The position numbers were made by a program, and so were the translations under genes. Positions 1-10,442 of a DNA stretch of 64,000 nt are shown here, piece by piece. Source of the stretch: Eublepharis macularius (taxonomy: Eukaryota > Chordata > Lepidosauria > Squamata > Eublepharidae); assembly GCF_028583425.1 (NCBI RefSeq), contig NC_072793.1:100611689-100675688 (forward strand). The letters are read 5' to 3'. The notes under the pieces are model-generated. The model saw nothing but the letters and a program-made list of their open reading frames with translations, was not told the origin of the DNA and did no database searches. The first letter of the stretch is position 1. The number at the start of each line of letters is the position of its first letter.

Positions 1-219
1 ACTCGGGGCCCCGGACGCGTTCATAGCCCTTTTCCAAAGCAGGGCGTTCAACCTATTAGCCCTCTCAGCCCTGGCCTTAGGCGTAAAGCGCCGGCAATGC
101 TCACACTTCTCCACGATATGACCTTCTCCCAGACACTCCAGGCAAACGGAGTGGCCATCCGTCCTCGTCATCTTCGTAGAGCAAGTCGAGCAACGTTTGA
201 ACAAGGCCTTGTCAGCCAT
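1..219 (-). CDS. N-terminal part of a retroelement gag-like zinc-cluster protein (partial)
   Basis: The minus strand is open from an ATG at 219-217 to the window edge, 73 codons. It encodes a short basic leader, then a dense Cys/His cluster spaced C10-x2-C13-x9-H23-x2-C26-x2-C29-x4-H34-x4-C39-x2-C42, followed by an Arg-rich stretch. A cluster of this kind near the start of an ORF is typical of the first (gag-like) protein of vertebrate DIRS- or Gypsy-type retroelements, where it would bind nucleic acid. The GC content is higher than in the flanking host DNA and the 5' side (220-490) looks like an element leader. The family assignment is inference; the rest of the element lies outside the window. 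No stop or frameshift is visible in this part, so the copy may be young. Confidence 0.6.
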   Translation of the reverse strand, partial: MADKALFKRCSTCSTKMTRTDGHSVCLECLGEGHIVEKCEHCRRFTPKARAERANRLNALLWKRAMNASGAPS

Positions 220-490
220 CTCCTTCAAACAGTCGATTCTCCTCACAGAAAAAAGTAACTTCTTCACAGCGGACAGCTAGCAGCTAACCGGTCGGCGGCA
301 AAGAAGAAACTGAGGGGAAAGGGGGCGACGTCGCCCAATGTCGCTCGGGCGGGAAACTGCCGCGCATGCGCATTGGATCGGATGTGCGCCCCCTAGTGGA
401 CGTTGACTAGTAAAGAAAAATCCGGTCGGCAGGCCTGCGCAGGCGCAGTCCCCATGTGGGGCTGCACAGAAGACGGACAGTGAACATCCA
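220..490 (-). mobile_element. Leader/terminal-repeat region of the retroelement at the window start
   Basis: CpG-rich sequence immediately 5' (on the minus strand) of the gag-like ORF. It holds CpG-rich direct and palindromic motifs such as TGCGCCTGCGCAGG and ends abruptly near 490, where the base composition becomes AT-rich host DNA. It is probably the 5' untranslated or terminal-repeat part of the same element. I could not define a TG...CA boundary or a target-site duplication. Confidence 0.45.
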
Positions 491-935
491 GGCTTGGGGC
501 TTGTCAGTCATGGACTTCCCCCTGCAGTGTCACATCCATAATTTCTATCAGCTCCTGTATTTTACATCCCTCTGGGTAAGACAACCTCCTGTTGGCCCAC
601 TTAACAAGGAAGATATGGGACATGCAGACTGAGAATTTTCTTGAACTCATTGACTTGGGTGTTCCATAATAACTGAGAATAGTGGCAATTTGAGGGCAGC
701 CTGTCTTAAGGCCTCAGCAAATAGCCAACATTTTTATCCACTGGCACTAGCCCTGACTATTTTACACCAGCGAAGTATGGGAACCCACAAAGTTCTGGTT
801 ATGAAAATCAAAGTTGATGAGTCTCTTGGCTATCCTTCTTCCCAAATAACAAAGCATTGTGTTACTAACCAAATGCATTATCTTACCAGTACTGAAGTCC
901 AGAAAATTGCAATGTGAGTATTGCTTCAACACATA
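491..935. other. No recognised gene or repeat
   Basis: AT-rich sequence without a convincing coding frame, RNA gene or repeat family that I can recognise. The 75-codon open frame at 690-917 has no recognisable domain. Confidence 0.5.
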
Positions 936-1130
936 ATGCTGCTGGTTTTATTTATTTACATTATTTATAATCTGCCTTTCTCATTGAGACTCAAGGTGGA
1001 TTATACAGTGTGACTCAGTACAGTTAATTTCAAAGACATTTCAATAAACGTCATAGGGTACATAAATGCAAATTTGCAAAGATTTAAACCAGCAGAAATC
1101 AAATACAGAGTTGAAGAAATGCTGAAACAC
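936..1130 (-). repeat. LINE/SINE 3'-tail fragment (TTTATTTATA...GCCTTTCTCA family)
   Basis: The motif 'taatctgcctttctcattga' followed by GACTCAAGGTGGATTA and a CA-rich tail recurs here at 18315-18470 and 38395-38565, and in opposite orientation at 47655-47705 and 55105-55195. In reverse complement it reads as the usual reptile LINE-type 3' end (AATCCACCTTGAGTCTCA...GGCAGA...AATAAATAA). It is an old fragment. Confidence 0.6.
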
Positions 1131-1317
1131 GTTTATAAGCAATTCTAAGACTGACATATTACACAGCACAGAAACCACTCAGCAGGTTCACACCCACAGC
1201 AATAGACAGTACACTGTAGCAAGTCCACAGCCTTTCTATGCCTTATGTGACCATTTAGGAATTTCTCATTCATTATGACAAATTCCAGATGGATAGCTGC
1301 ATCAACATGCTGCTGCT

Positions 1318-1430
1318 GCAAAAAATAAAAAAAGTATGTCTTGTGGCACCTCTAAGTTGACAAAACACAAGTTTCATGAGACAGAACCCACTTTGTCCAA
1401 AGCATGGTCACCTCAACAGTTAGTTATACA
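1318..1430. repeat. Short interspersed repeat of the 'AAGGTGCCAC' family
   Basis: The segment contains 'tcttgtggcacctctaagtt' and 'acaagtttcatgagacagaa', matching the arrangement seen at 16495-16570, 28070-28195, 31400-31490, 35455-35610, 41549-41675 and 58985-59070: a motif announcing 'TTAAAGGTGCCACTGGACT' next to 'GTAAGCTTTCATGAGTCAGAGCTC'. This is a common reptile repeat; I do not know its class. Confidence 0.5.
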
Positions 1431-3757
1431 TACTCTGAGCAAAGGGAAAACAAATATACCAAAAGATATGTTCTATTACTATGTAGCGCACAAATGAATA
1501 CAAATCAACATAAATAAATGCATGACCCAATCAAATTAATACAGTAGGATCCAATTAGTATGGATGAGACTCATTCCTTAGTAGCAAGTATTGACAATGC
1601 ATAGGCATAACAAGAATTACAGACTATGAAATTAGTTTTTGTCATGAGCTACCCACTTCTAATTTCTAATGAACCCACTGTATCAAATATGCTAATGAAT
1701 TCCAACCTTAGTAGTATCACTCTGGAGTCTCCATGATTTATTATTATTTTTAGCATAATGATTTCAAATTCTGTTATGGAAAGTCCTGAGGAGCCTGAAA
1801 CCCTCCCTAACAACACCTCTAGTTTCTGAATGTAACTAATAGCTGATTTGTATCCATTTATTATCTTACACAGAACCTGACGTTTGGCATCTGTAAATGG
1901 AAGAAGATAAATTGGCTAGTTTCTGGATTCGTATCTCCATCAGGTGGCCCATTATTGGGGGTAAAAACAGGGGTAGCCTTAGTGATTCTGAGTCCTGGGC
2001 AAAAGTCAGGGATGCCCCCCCTTACATTCCCTTCCCAACGTTCTCAGTGTTTTACTTTTCACCCAATTTTAAAGCACACCCTACATTTCCATACATCCCC
2101 CAAGACATTCTCTTAATTTTTCTAATGTCACCTCATTTCTTTGTTCTCAGCAAATGCCCAGCATGCAATTTTGCTCCCCACTGGGGAAACTTACTCTCTA
2201 AAATAACCACTGCTGCCTGTTATGGGCAGCACCTATCAGCTGTGCAAGTGGAGTTTTGGAGGAGAAAGAAGACAAACTTAGGGTAGGTGCCGGAGAAGAC
2301 TTACATCAAACTATGCTGCTCTCTGCTCTCCACTCAGGAGGAAGCGAAGGATGATGATTGCAATGGTGATGGAGAGGGCTGATGGCTGCTGTGCAGGTCA
2401 GAAAAAAAGAGCACTTAATGTACTGCCTTCCTAAGCAGCTGCAGCTGCGGCCTGGCTTGCAACGGAAATGTGGCCGGCTGGCTGTGCAGGTATGGCAGAA
2501 AGCGAGGGATAGAGCCCCCCACCAGCCTCCATCCCTTACCTTCATCACCTCTAGTTGTGCAGCATCAGGCAGTGGCCTCCTTCCACTGCCCTACACCTGA
2601 ATGCCAGCCACGACAGAGGCAGAGGCCAGAAAATGCATTCAGGTGTTTTGCTATGTTGCATACTAAGTGATAACAGCAAACAAAAGAAGGGAAGCACCAG
2701 CTCAGAAACAAACAAAAAATGAGGTAGGAACTCACAAAAGATCCAAAAAGGCAACATCATAATCTTAACAGATTTTGCTAATGTCTGCTTTCCACCATGG
2801 GAACTAATTTATTGTACTCAATATTAAGCCACAGCCCAAAACACTTGCTGGCAGATCTAATGTTACGTAGTTATTAAAGGAACAGAAGTCCTGCTTGAAA
2901 AAGGTTGGCAAACCTGGATTTTTCAATAACAGAAAAATTCCATGATGGTGAATTGGGACCCATCTGGGTCCATTCAAGCCTTGCCAGAGGGATCACTGGG
3001 TTATTAGAGGAAGGGGAGTTGGCACAGGGCTGCACAAGAGGGTTTCACTTCCAGATCAGAGTTCAAGGATGAGCTTCAAGGAGACACAGTTCCTTTTGTA
3101 GGTCCCCTTGGGTAAACACATTGCTTTGAAACTTGCCTTAAAAGGTAATGGAGCCTATATATCATTTGTTTCAATAATGACCCAGTACAGAATGGCATTG
3201 AGAAGCTTAATTCATTTAATGTTTCAGAGTACTGTGATAACCCCAATGGGAGAGCATAAAAGACAAACGTGTGTGTCTGAAGATCAAGTAACATTTCAAA
3301 AGCAATACAATATTTGAAAGACATACATTCCTCAGTGCCCATTACATAAGGATTCCTTTGTATAGGATGTCAAAGATACACCTCACCTGTCTAACATATG
3401 GCTTGACATTTAACATAACAATTCCAAGTCCTGGCAACATTTTCAACTGAGGAAGTTTCTTGTCATGCACTTTGCCAGATTTAGGACAATACAAAGTGGA
3501 ACCAATCAGAGTCTCACCTATGTTGGGACAGCAACCTTCTGCAGTCAGTAGTACACTTTATGTATTGGAGACAATAGTTTTAGAAGAATGAAATTACAGA
3601 GGCACTGTTTGCTATTTAAGTGTTCATTTCTCTTGCCCCATTGTTGCCTATGGTCAAGCAAGTTTTTGCTGTGAAACCTGTGAACAGAGATGATAATGAG
3701 ATAAACACACACTGCACACACTAGGTGCAACGATAGCTTTTTCCACGCCATCTTTAA
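1431..3757. other. No recognised gene; unassigned sequence
   Basis: Mostly AT-rich DNA, with a more GC-balanced part at 2300-2640. Open frames on both strands are short and overlap each other without recognisable motifs. No RNA gene or definite repeat was recognised. Confidence 0.5.
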
Positions 3758-3761
3758 CATG

Positions 3762-4854
3762 TGTCCGGGGTCTGAGACCCAGCCCCCAGACTTGACAAGA
3801 GGGAACAGCAGGGGACAAAAGGGTGGCAGCAACCCCACCCCCCAAGCCGGCAACCAGGGCCAGAACCTACCTACTCCAGGGGGAAGGGGTAAAAGGCCAG
3901 AACCTCAGAGGGGTGGAGGGGGCAAGAAGAGACCAGCCAGTCCCACCTTCCAGGGGGAAGAAAGGGGGCTAAGCAGGCCAGAGGGAAAGGGCCACAGCAG
4001 GGGGAATGTGGGAGCAGCAGCAGCAGCAGCCCAAGCAGACCCCTTACCTGGCAGGGAGAGGAAGCAGCCTCTACAGCCCAGAGCCACACCATGGCTAGAA
4101 GACAGCAGCCTGGCTCAGGAGTTGCTAGAAGCCAAGCCTCTCCAGGGGGGGCTGCCACAGGCATTCTGGGGGAGGAGATGGGTAGCCCCGCTCAGCATTG
4201 CTGAGCAGGCAGCGCAGAAGCTGGCTAAGGCAGCACTTCATGAGCAAGGCCAGGCAAGCCCAATAGCACGGAGGCTGGCTGGGGCAGCTCCTCGTGAGCA
4301 AGGCCAGGCAAGCTCAATAGCACAGAGGCTGGCTGGGGCAGCTCCTCGTGAGCAAGGCCAAGGAGCCCTCAGCTGGGGATGGCTTGCACTCAACCCCACC
4401 CTACCAGCAAGGCAAAGGAGCCCAGGAGGGATTAGTGGTTGGAGGGAAACACTTGGAGGAACACACAGCTGGGCCCGGTCAGGAGAAGGAACAAGCCTGG
4501 AAGGAGGGCAGGGCGGAGAGAGGAAACCCTATAAAGGGTGGCTGGGAAGAGCTCTGGGGTGGTGGGTTTGAGTGGGAGTGATGGAGCAGAGTTGGAGTGG
4601 AGAGAAGCCAAGGAAACAGCAAGAAGGAGAGTGGAGGCTTGAAGGAGAGGCCTGGGAGGAAGAGATGGTGGAAGATGTAGGGGGTAAGCAGGCCAGGTTG
4701 AGCAGGCCAGCGAGTGGATTGAGAGGGAGTCAGGGTGAGGTATACTGCCCCTCCTTCCACAGAGCAGGGTCCTGCAGAATCCCTGGCCCCCCTGTGACGT
4801 CAGGAGCTGACAGCCCAGTGCCACGCCCAGCGGCAGCCGCGGCAAGCCCTGACA
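3762..4854 (+). mobile_element. Solo LTR of an LTR retroelement, copy 1
   Basis: The element begins TGTCCGGGG, ends AAGCCCTGACA, and is flanked by a 4-bp duplication CATG (3758-3761 and 4855-4858). A TATA-like box CCCTATAAAGG lies near 4525-4536. The end portion is homologous, in reverse orientation, to 53532-54282, where the TATA-like sequence CCCTATAAAAG is also kept. No internal gag/pol region is present, so this is a solo LTR of 1093 bp. It is GC-rich with a CAG run near 4015-4030. The Gypsy- or ERV-type assignment is open; TSD length fits either. Confidence 0.7.
4219..4375 (+). repeat. 54-bp tandem repeat inside the LTR (about 2.7 copies)
   Basis: The words 'ctggct' at 4221, 4275 and 4329 mark a 54-bp period, each unit containing GAGCAAGGCCA and CAATAGCAC. 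The repeat keeps frame (18 codons) in a long open frame, but that frame starts inside the target-site duplication and is probably fortuitous. Confidence 0.8.
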
Positions 4855-4858
4855 CATG

Positions 4859-5240
4859 GAACAATTATTGTCCAGCTTTTATCCATTTTGTCTGGAGAAA
4901 CCAACTGCAAAAAAGAGAATGCCACAATGGAATTGAGGCACCTCTAGATCTGTTCATATCTGGGGGAATCAAGCACATTTTGTTTCTGAGGTTACAAAAA
5001 AATTAAATATAGCAGAATCCATCTCTCATAGTACAGTGCTTTTTTGTTTCTTCTTACTAGTTTTCTGGTGCTTAACTCTGTTGTCAGGAACTCGGACCAC
5101 AGGACCAAAAAGTCCATAAAACCAATATTAAATGTTGATGCTGGAATAGGTTGAGAGCTGAAACAACAACATTTTACAGATTGAGAAGCACTGAAAGAGA
5201 TGTGTGAACTTGGGCGGAAATAAGGTTTGAAGGTCGGGAC
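4859..5240. other. No recognised feature
   Basis: AT-rich host sequence between the solo LTR and the hAT end fragment; nothing convincing seen. Confidence 0.5.
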
Positions 5241-5480
5241 TAGACATGGGCACGAACCAAAAACTCCCCCAACTATGAGGTTCGTGGATTTTCACAAACC
5301 AGGAACCACGAACAGTTACGAACCAGTTCATGGTTTATAGGGTTTAAATACCCCTTTCCGGCTGCTTAGCAGCGGCAGGGAAAGAGGCATTTAACCGTTT
5401 AAAGGGCCCTTTCCTGCCTTGCAAGCGGCAGGTCCATTTAAACTATCAGCTGGCAGGCGGCGGGACCGAGGGGCATTGTG
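5241..5480 (+). mobile_element. End fragment of a hAT-like element
   Basis: The segment starts TAGACATGGGCACGAACC, close to the terminus of the complete element at 12132-15670 (TAGAGATGGGCACGGACC). Subterminal GAACC/GGTTC motifs are repeated in both orientations, as in that element. I could not find the opposite terminus, so this is treated as a truncated copy; the right boundary is approximate and set where the GC-rich sequence ends. Confidence 0.55.
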
Positions 5481-7908
5481 TGTGGTCATACACACAGCAT
5501 TTGTCTTACTTTAACAAGCATTATGCACTCATCGCTGTCAAGAGGAGTCTTTATTGCAAGGGCAAGCTGGATTTGAATACAGAAGCTTTTCACCTCAGGC
5601 CTTTGCTCCAAATCTGCATCAGGTCAGCGCATGCCAGGAGTAATTGTGGCTGCTCACTGTACAATGAAATAAGTGGGTGGTCTCATTCCTAGGAGACACA
5701 TTACCATCACAGACCTGCCCCCCTCCATTCAATCTTGCCCCTGCTAGCAGTATGAGCAGAGACACTTGTGTCTGGAGATCATGTCTGCTTCTGAGGGTGA
5801 CTGTCTAGGGCTAGAGAAGACAATACTGATAAGGACAATTGGAGCAGGTAGAATAAGCAGAAAGGGCCTCATTCTACTGCACCTGGTTTTGTTTGCTTTT
5901 TTAGTAACATTGCTAGCTCTGAACTAACAGAGCAACTGTGTCCAAAATACATGAAGGATTCTTATGATAAAAGGAAAAAATGTTTAAAGTGCACAAGCTT
6001 GTTAGAGAGGAGCCTATAACCCTCAACATGTCAGGCTGTGGATGGTCAGCGCACTTCAGAACTTAGTCGTTTCTCTTACAATTCCTGTTCTGTGCCTTCT
6101 TCTTATTAAGTATCTTTCTTTCACTGGTTTAAAAGCATGAAGGCTGTACGGTATTTTCTTTTAATCAAAAGCCCCCACCCCCATTCTTATCTGTACTCCC
6201 TTTTGCTTCCTGCTATAATTGGAATAGAACAGTGGGAGCTGGTGTTTTTTCTGAGTCCAGAGAAAGTATTTTAATGAGCATTTGAGGGGGGGGGATCCTT
6301 CTTTGTTATCTGTTTCTTGTCAAAAGTTGCCAGCTGGAATTGCTCTAAAATTATGACCTGTGTTTGGAGGTGGTCTTTTTGGACTATTCCATGTGCCTTT
6401 ACATTCTTAAAAGCAATCCTTTTCCTTTGGCACATGACATCCCTGTATAACCTTTGCCCTCCCAAAAATGTCATATTCCTCAGTGCACCTCTTTGTTGTT
6501 ACTGAATAATCTCAGAATCTTGGGGCAATTTCTCATATTACCTTTTTGGAGTTGTTGGTTCCTGTCCTGCCAAGGGGGGGAGGGTGGATTCCAGGGAACA
6601 AGGCAGAGTAGAACTAGGGCAATAATAATTGCTGCATGGTAAATGTCCTTGCTGCTCTGTTTTTCATGTCAGACGGCAAGCCCAAACTAGAAACTTTTAT
6701 GGAATCAGGCCAAAATAGAAAGTTGCTGTATTGCTGGCCAAGAAGTTTCTTTGCTTGCCTGCTTGTTAAACTGAGTACCCACTTGCTTACAGCTCCAGCT
6801 TGGTTCAGCTAATGGCTGAACCCCCAAATTCATCAATTCCGGTGGGCCTGATATGGACTTGAATCCTAACAAAGGGTAATGATAATGTTGTGTACTGAGC
6901 TAATACCAGTCTGGGTGGATAGAGGGGAGGTTGTCTGGCAGGCAAATGCCACAGTGGAAAAGATAAAATTGTCACTTGCTCTGACCTAGATCCAAAGTGG
7001 CCACCTAACATGAAATATTATGTTAGATAATCTCCTATGCAACGTGCAGTTTACTCTGAGAATTAAGGGACACTCTTTATCTGTTGGCTGTAGAACTAGG
7101 CCAGTGTTAGAAGAATTTAGCTTCATACAGATTAACATGCATAGTTACATCAGAATTCTTACAGAATTACATTTTAGGACAAATGTGCCTGACTCCTTGA
7201 CATATTGTTAACTCAATAATCTTTCCATATTAGCTTCATCTTTAAAACATAACTTGGAACAGATATAGCTTGCTATGCATTCCCCTCCTCTGAAGGGGCC
7301 TCTTAGTAACCCCTAGGGGGCTGTATTTAGATGAGGAGGTAGCTCTAAAAATCTAGGAGCCAAGTTTTGCAATAAATCTTCTTTTCTGCTATAAACAGTA
7401 CTCCAAGAAGATGTCACCAAAAGCATGGGTGAGAGAAAGGTGGGTGTTTTGAAAAGGATAGTAAATAATGAGAGAGTCCTGCTTTGCACTTTTATTTGAA
7501 ATGTGATCACAGGGAGTAGAATTGCATGACCAACTACTGTGTTGTGTAGTATTAATATTTCTCATCAGAAGAGCTGCAATTTGCAATCTCTGTCCACATG
7601 ATGACCCAACCATTACTGTATATCTGTAACTGAACAACTTGCAATGCATTCTTTAACAGAGGTACACTTTACTTCAATTGACTTAGAAGGGATAACTCTG
7701 TTTAGGATTGCACTATTGGCTTACCATATGATTACAGCCACCATGTGGCAATTTTTAAAGCGGCAACTTGACTGATTACATCTAGATTGTAGATAGTTCT
7801 GTGCTTGATTGGCATTTTTTATACTAATGGTTTTTCTCTCTCAGTGGTTTAGTGCATTGAAGGACTCTCCCCAGATTTCCTTAGAGAATTGGAAGGAGGC
7901 AAAACACC
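5481..7908. other. Unassigned sequence with one small MITE-like relic
   Basis: No exon or RNA gene was recognised. At about 7673-7720 there is a relic of the palindromic repeat whose core reads AACTCTG(T/C)TTAGGATTGCACT, also seen at 38440-38508, 45095-45163 and 63865-63945. Confidence 0.5.
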
Positions 7909-8014
7909 ATCTAGTCCAGGGGCCCCAGACTTTTTGAGCCAGTAGGCACCTTTGGAAATGTGACACAGCTTGGTGGGTACAGCCACAAAATGGTTGCTGC
8001 AGATTACCTTCAGT

Positions 8015-8719
8015 CAGGGCCGGTGCCAGGGTTTCTGGCGCCTGAGGTCAGATACGTGCATGCGCATGCACCCAGACTGCGTGATGACATCACTGCGTGT
8101 GCCATCATCACGCAGGCCGTGCCGCTGCAAGCTGGCCGCCCCATTGGCGTGGCAGGCAACTGGGACGGCGCGCAAATGGCCTCCCAGCCCTCCCGCTCAG
8201 TTGCCCCGCACCGCCCCAACCGTCTGCCACACCGGGCTGGCCCGTAGCTGTGTGCTGGCGGCAGCAATGGCAACACAGGGCAACTGAGCGGGAGGGCTGG
8301 GAGGCTGTCTGCTCAGTTGCCCCGTGCTGCTGCTGCCAGCACATGCTCCTGGCTGGGCACAGCAGCTGTGGGCCAGGTGCGGCTGGTGGCCGGGGCAGCG
8401 TGTGTGTGTCCTCCCAGACCTCCCGCTCAGTTGCTCCGTGCACTGCCCCGACCGCCTGGCCCGCAGCTGATGCACCCGACTGGGAGCACATGCTGGTGGC
8501 CGTGGCGGCAGCACGGGGCAGTTGAGCAGGAGGACTGGGAGGCTGCAGCAGCTCAGCTGCGGGCCAGGTGTGGCAGGTGGCTGAGGCAGCATGTGGGCAG
8601 CTTCCCAGCCCTCCCGCTCAGCCACCAGTGCTGCTGCCGCCAGCTCCGGGGCACGCCCCCACCCCCAGTCAGTGCTCGAGGTGGCTGCCAGTACCGCCTC
8701 CATGGACGCTTTGGCCCTG
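8015..8719. mobile_element. GC-rich TIR element nested in the hAT at 7917-9279
   Basis: The insertion begins CAGGGCCGGTGCC and ends GGCCCTG (short TIR CAGGGCC) and is flanked by a perfect 8-bp duplication CCTTCAGT (8007-8014 and 8720-8727). It is CpG-rich and carries a motif of about 28 bp five times in alternating orientation: perfect inverted copies at 8179-8206 and 8278-8304, with diverged ones near 8410, 8516 and 8606. Overlapping open frames on both strands here reflect GC content, not genes. It is probably a non-autonomous hAT. Confidence 0.75.
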
Positions 8720-8907
8720 CCTTCAGTCACATAGTGAAGATTCTTGTGCTGTGGTAACAGCTGCTGCCAAAGCAATTTTTTTTTTAAAAATCTGCACAGC
8801 AAATTAGTCTAATGGTCAATCAGAAGCCTTGCTAGGCAAAAGCCCCACTTGTCATCACCCACTTTCTGTGAACACTTTGTGGGGGCCTGGAAAGGTGCCT
8901 GCAGGTG

Positions 8908-9235
8908 TAGGGCTGCCAATCCCCCCTCCGCAGGGGGCTGCGCCCCGGGCAGCATGGCGTGGCGTGCCCCTGCGCCCCGCCACGGTGTGCCCCTGTGCGC
9001 CACAATGGGCCTGTTTCAGGCCGAATTGGGCCCATGGGGGGCGATTCAGCCATTCAGCAAGTGTGGGAATGCACGCCAGGCCGCCCTTTGACCCATGTGA
9101 TAATGTCACTTCCAGGAAGTGACATCATCATGCATACCGGGAGCGCGTGAGTGAGGAGGGATGCCGGACACCATGGAGGGTGAGTGCACGGTTCCCATTC
9201 CCCCGCCGGGGGACTAGAGGGATCTGGCAACCCTA
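8908..9235. mobile_element. TIR element of the TAGGGTTGCCA family nested in the hAT
   Basis: The termini are TAGGGCTGCCA and TGGCAACCCTA (one-mismatch TIR), with a perfect 8-bp duplication TGCAGGTG at 8900-8907 and 9236-9243. It contains an internal palindromic motif, TGTCACTTCC next to GGAAGTGACATCATCATGC. Related copies lie at 43511-43957 and about 57225-57562. No coding capacity; probably a non-autonomous hAT-like element. Confidence 0.75.
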
Positions 9236-9287
9236 TGCAGGTGCCATGGTGCCTACTTGCACCACATTGGGAACCCCTGATCTAGTC

Positions 9288-9959
9288 TAACCCTTGATGC
9301 AAGGTAGCAGCATCCAGCTACCAGGCCACACATGCACAGTGCCACAAAGAAGTAAACGGTAGTAAATCATTACAAAGCAAATAATTTTGTCTTCACCAAA
9401 CAGGCTACAACAATAGCAAAATAATCATTTTTTAAAAAATGTTCAATCTCAATAAAGATTGGGGGGGATGTAATGGACTATTTTCAATTTTTCTCCAATG
9501 AGTCCCTCTTAAAGGCAAGTCCAGCAAAATCTGTCCTTCCTTGCATGTATTATACAGCCCCCCTCCTCAAATCCCAGCCAAATAAAACAAGATGGCAGTG
9601 AGTAGTGATAGTTTGGCCCAGATGCTCACATCTATTCTTCATCCTCCTCCTTTGCCAGTGTTTTGGTAATGAAGGTAGTCAGGTTTCCCAGGGACAATGT
9701 CATAGTAAATAACATGCCTCAAGCAATGCAACAGTTCATGCAGAGTCACAGGCAATGAGCTAAATGCCAAGGATCTGGCCAACTCTGGACTTCTCAAAGG
9801 ACCTGAAAAAGGGCAAAGGCTCGACAGATCTTTCTCAGGCTGCACAAGTTCTTAAATTCCTTCAAAATCTAGCAGCACTATAAATTTATAGAATTTCATT
9901 ACAAAACTGGCTGCTTTATTTGGAGTCCTTATCCTAGTAATCCCCAGCCTAGAGGAGCT
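9288..9959. other. Unassigned sequence
   Basis: AT-rich flank between the hAT and the CR1 element. The bases next to the hAT (TAACCCTTGATGC) look like the continuation of an older repeat into which it inserted. No gene seen. Confidence 0.45.
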
Positions 9960-10034
9960 AAGGAAGATAAAGGAGATGTTCAAGAAATGGAGGGAAAGAA
10001 ATGCATCTAAAGAAGAGTATCTAGGTGTAACTAA

Positions 10035-10434
10035 CAGGGCTTTTTTTCAGCTGGAATGTGGTGAACCAGAGTTCCGGAACCTCTTGAAAATGGACACATG
10101 GCTGGTGGCCCCGCCCCCTGATCTCCAGACAGAGGGGAGTTTAGATTGCCCTCCGCACCGCTCCAGCAGCGCAGAGGGCAATCTACTCCCCTCTGTCTGG
10201 AGATCAGGGGGTGGGGCCACCAGCCATGTGATCACTTTTGCCAAGGGCGATTTACACTTTTAAAAACTCCCCCCTTGTTCCAGCTGACCCAAAGTGATGT
10301 CATTGGTCTTGGGAACATGCATGTACTTTGCGTGTGCACATGTGGTACCAGGGGCACCACCTCCCGCCAAGAGTTGCCCCCTGTGCTGGCAACCCACTGA
10401 GTTCCTCCACCTATTTTCCCAGAAAAAAGCCCTG
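10035..10434. mobile_element. 400-bp hAT-like element with long internal palindrome
   Basis: The termini CAGGGCTTTTTTTC and GAAAAAAGCCCTG form a near-perfect TIR. Flanking 8-mers GTAACTAA (10027-10034) and ATAACTAG (10435-10442) match at 6 of 8 positions, a slightly decayed hAT-type duplication. Inside, 10095-10230 is a foldback with arms of about 58-60 bp that differ at only a few positions and meet near 10160. No transposase is encoded. Confidence 0.75.
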
Positions 10435-10442
10435 ATAACTAG

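Larger units (their letters stand above)
7917..9279. mobile_element. Non-autonomous hAT-type element with two nested insertions
   Basis: The termini are CAGGGGCCCCAGACTTTTTG on the left and TTGGGAACCCCTG on the right, an imperfect inverted pair. A perfect 8-bp target duplication ATCTAGTC sits at 7909-7916 and 9280-9287, diagnostic of the hAT superfamily. The element's own sequence (7917-8014, 8720-8907, 9236-9279) has no transposase frame. It is split by elements at 8015-8719 and 8908-9235. The termini match a hAT family widespread in amniotes, as far as I recall. Confidence 0.85.

Noticed and set aside
3759-4571. Open frame of 270 codons rich in Gly, Arg, Pro and Ala
   Set aside because: Its ATG lies inside the 4-bp target duplication of the solo LTR, so the frame covers the LTR itself. 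The 18-residue repeats come from the 54-bp tandem repeat. GC-rich LTR sequence gives long frames by chance.
8097-8802. Overlapping frames of 127-201 codons on both strands
   Set aside because: They lie within the GC-rich TIR element and are present on both strands at once with low-complexity Pro/Ala/Gly/Arg composition; no domain is present.
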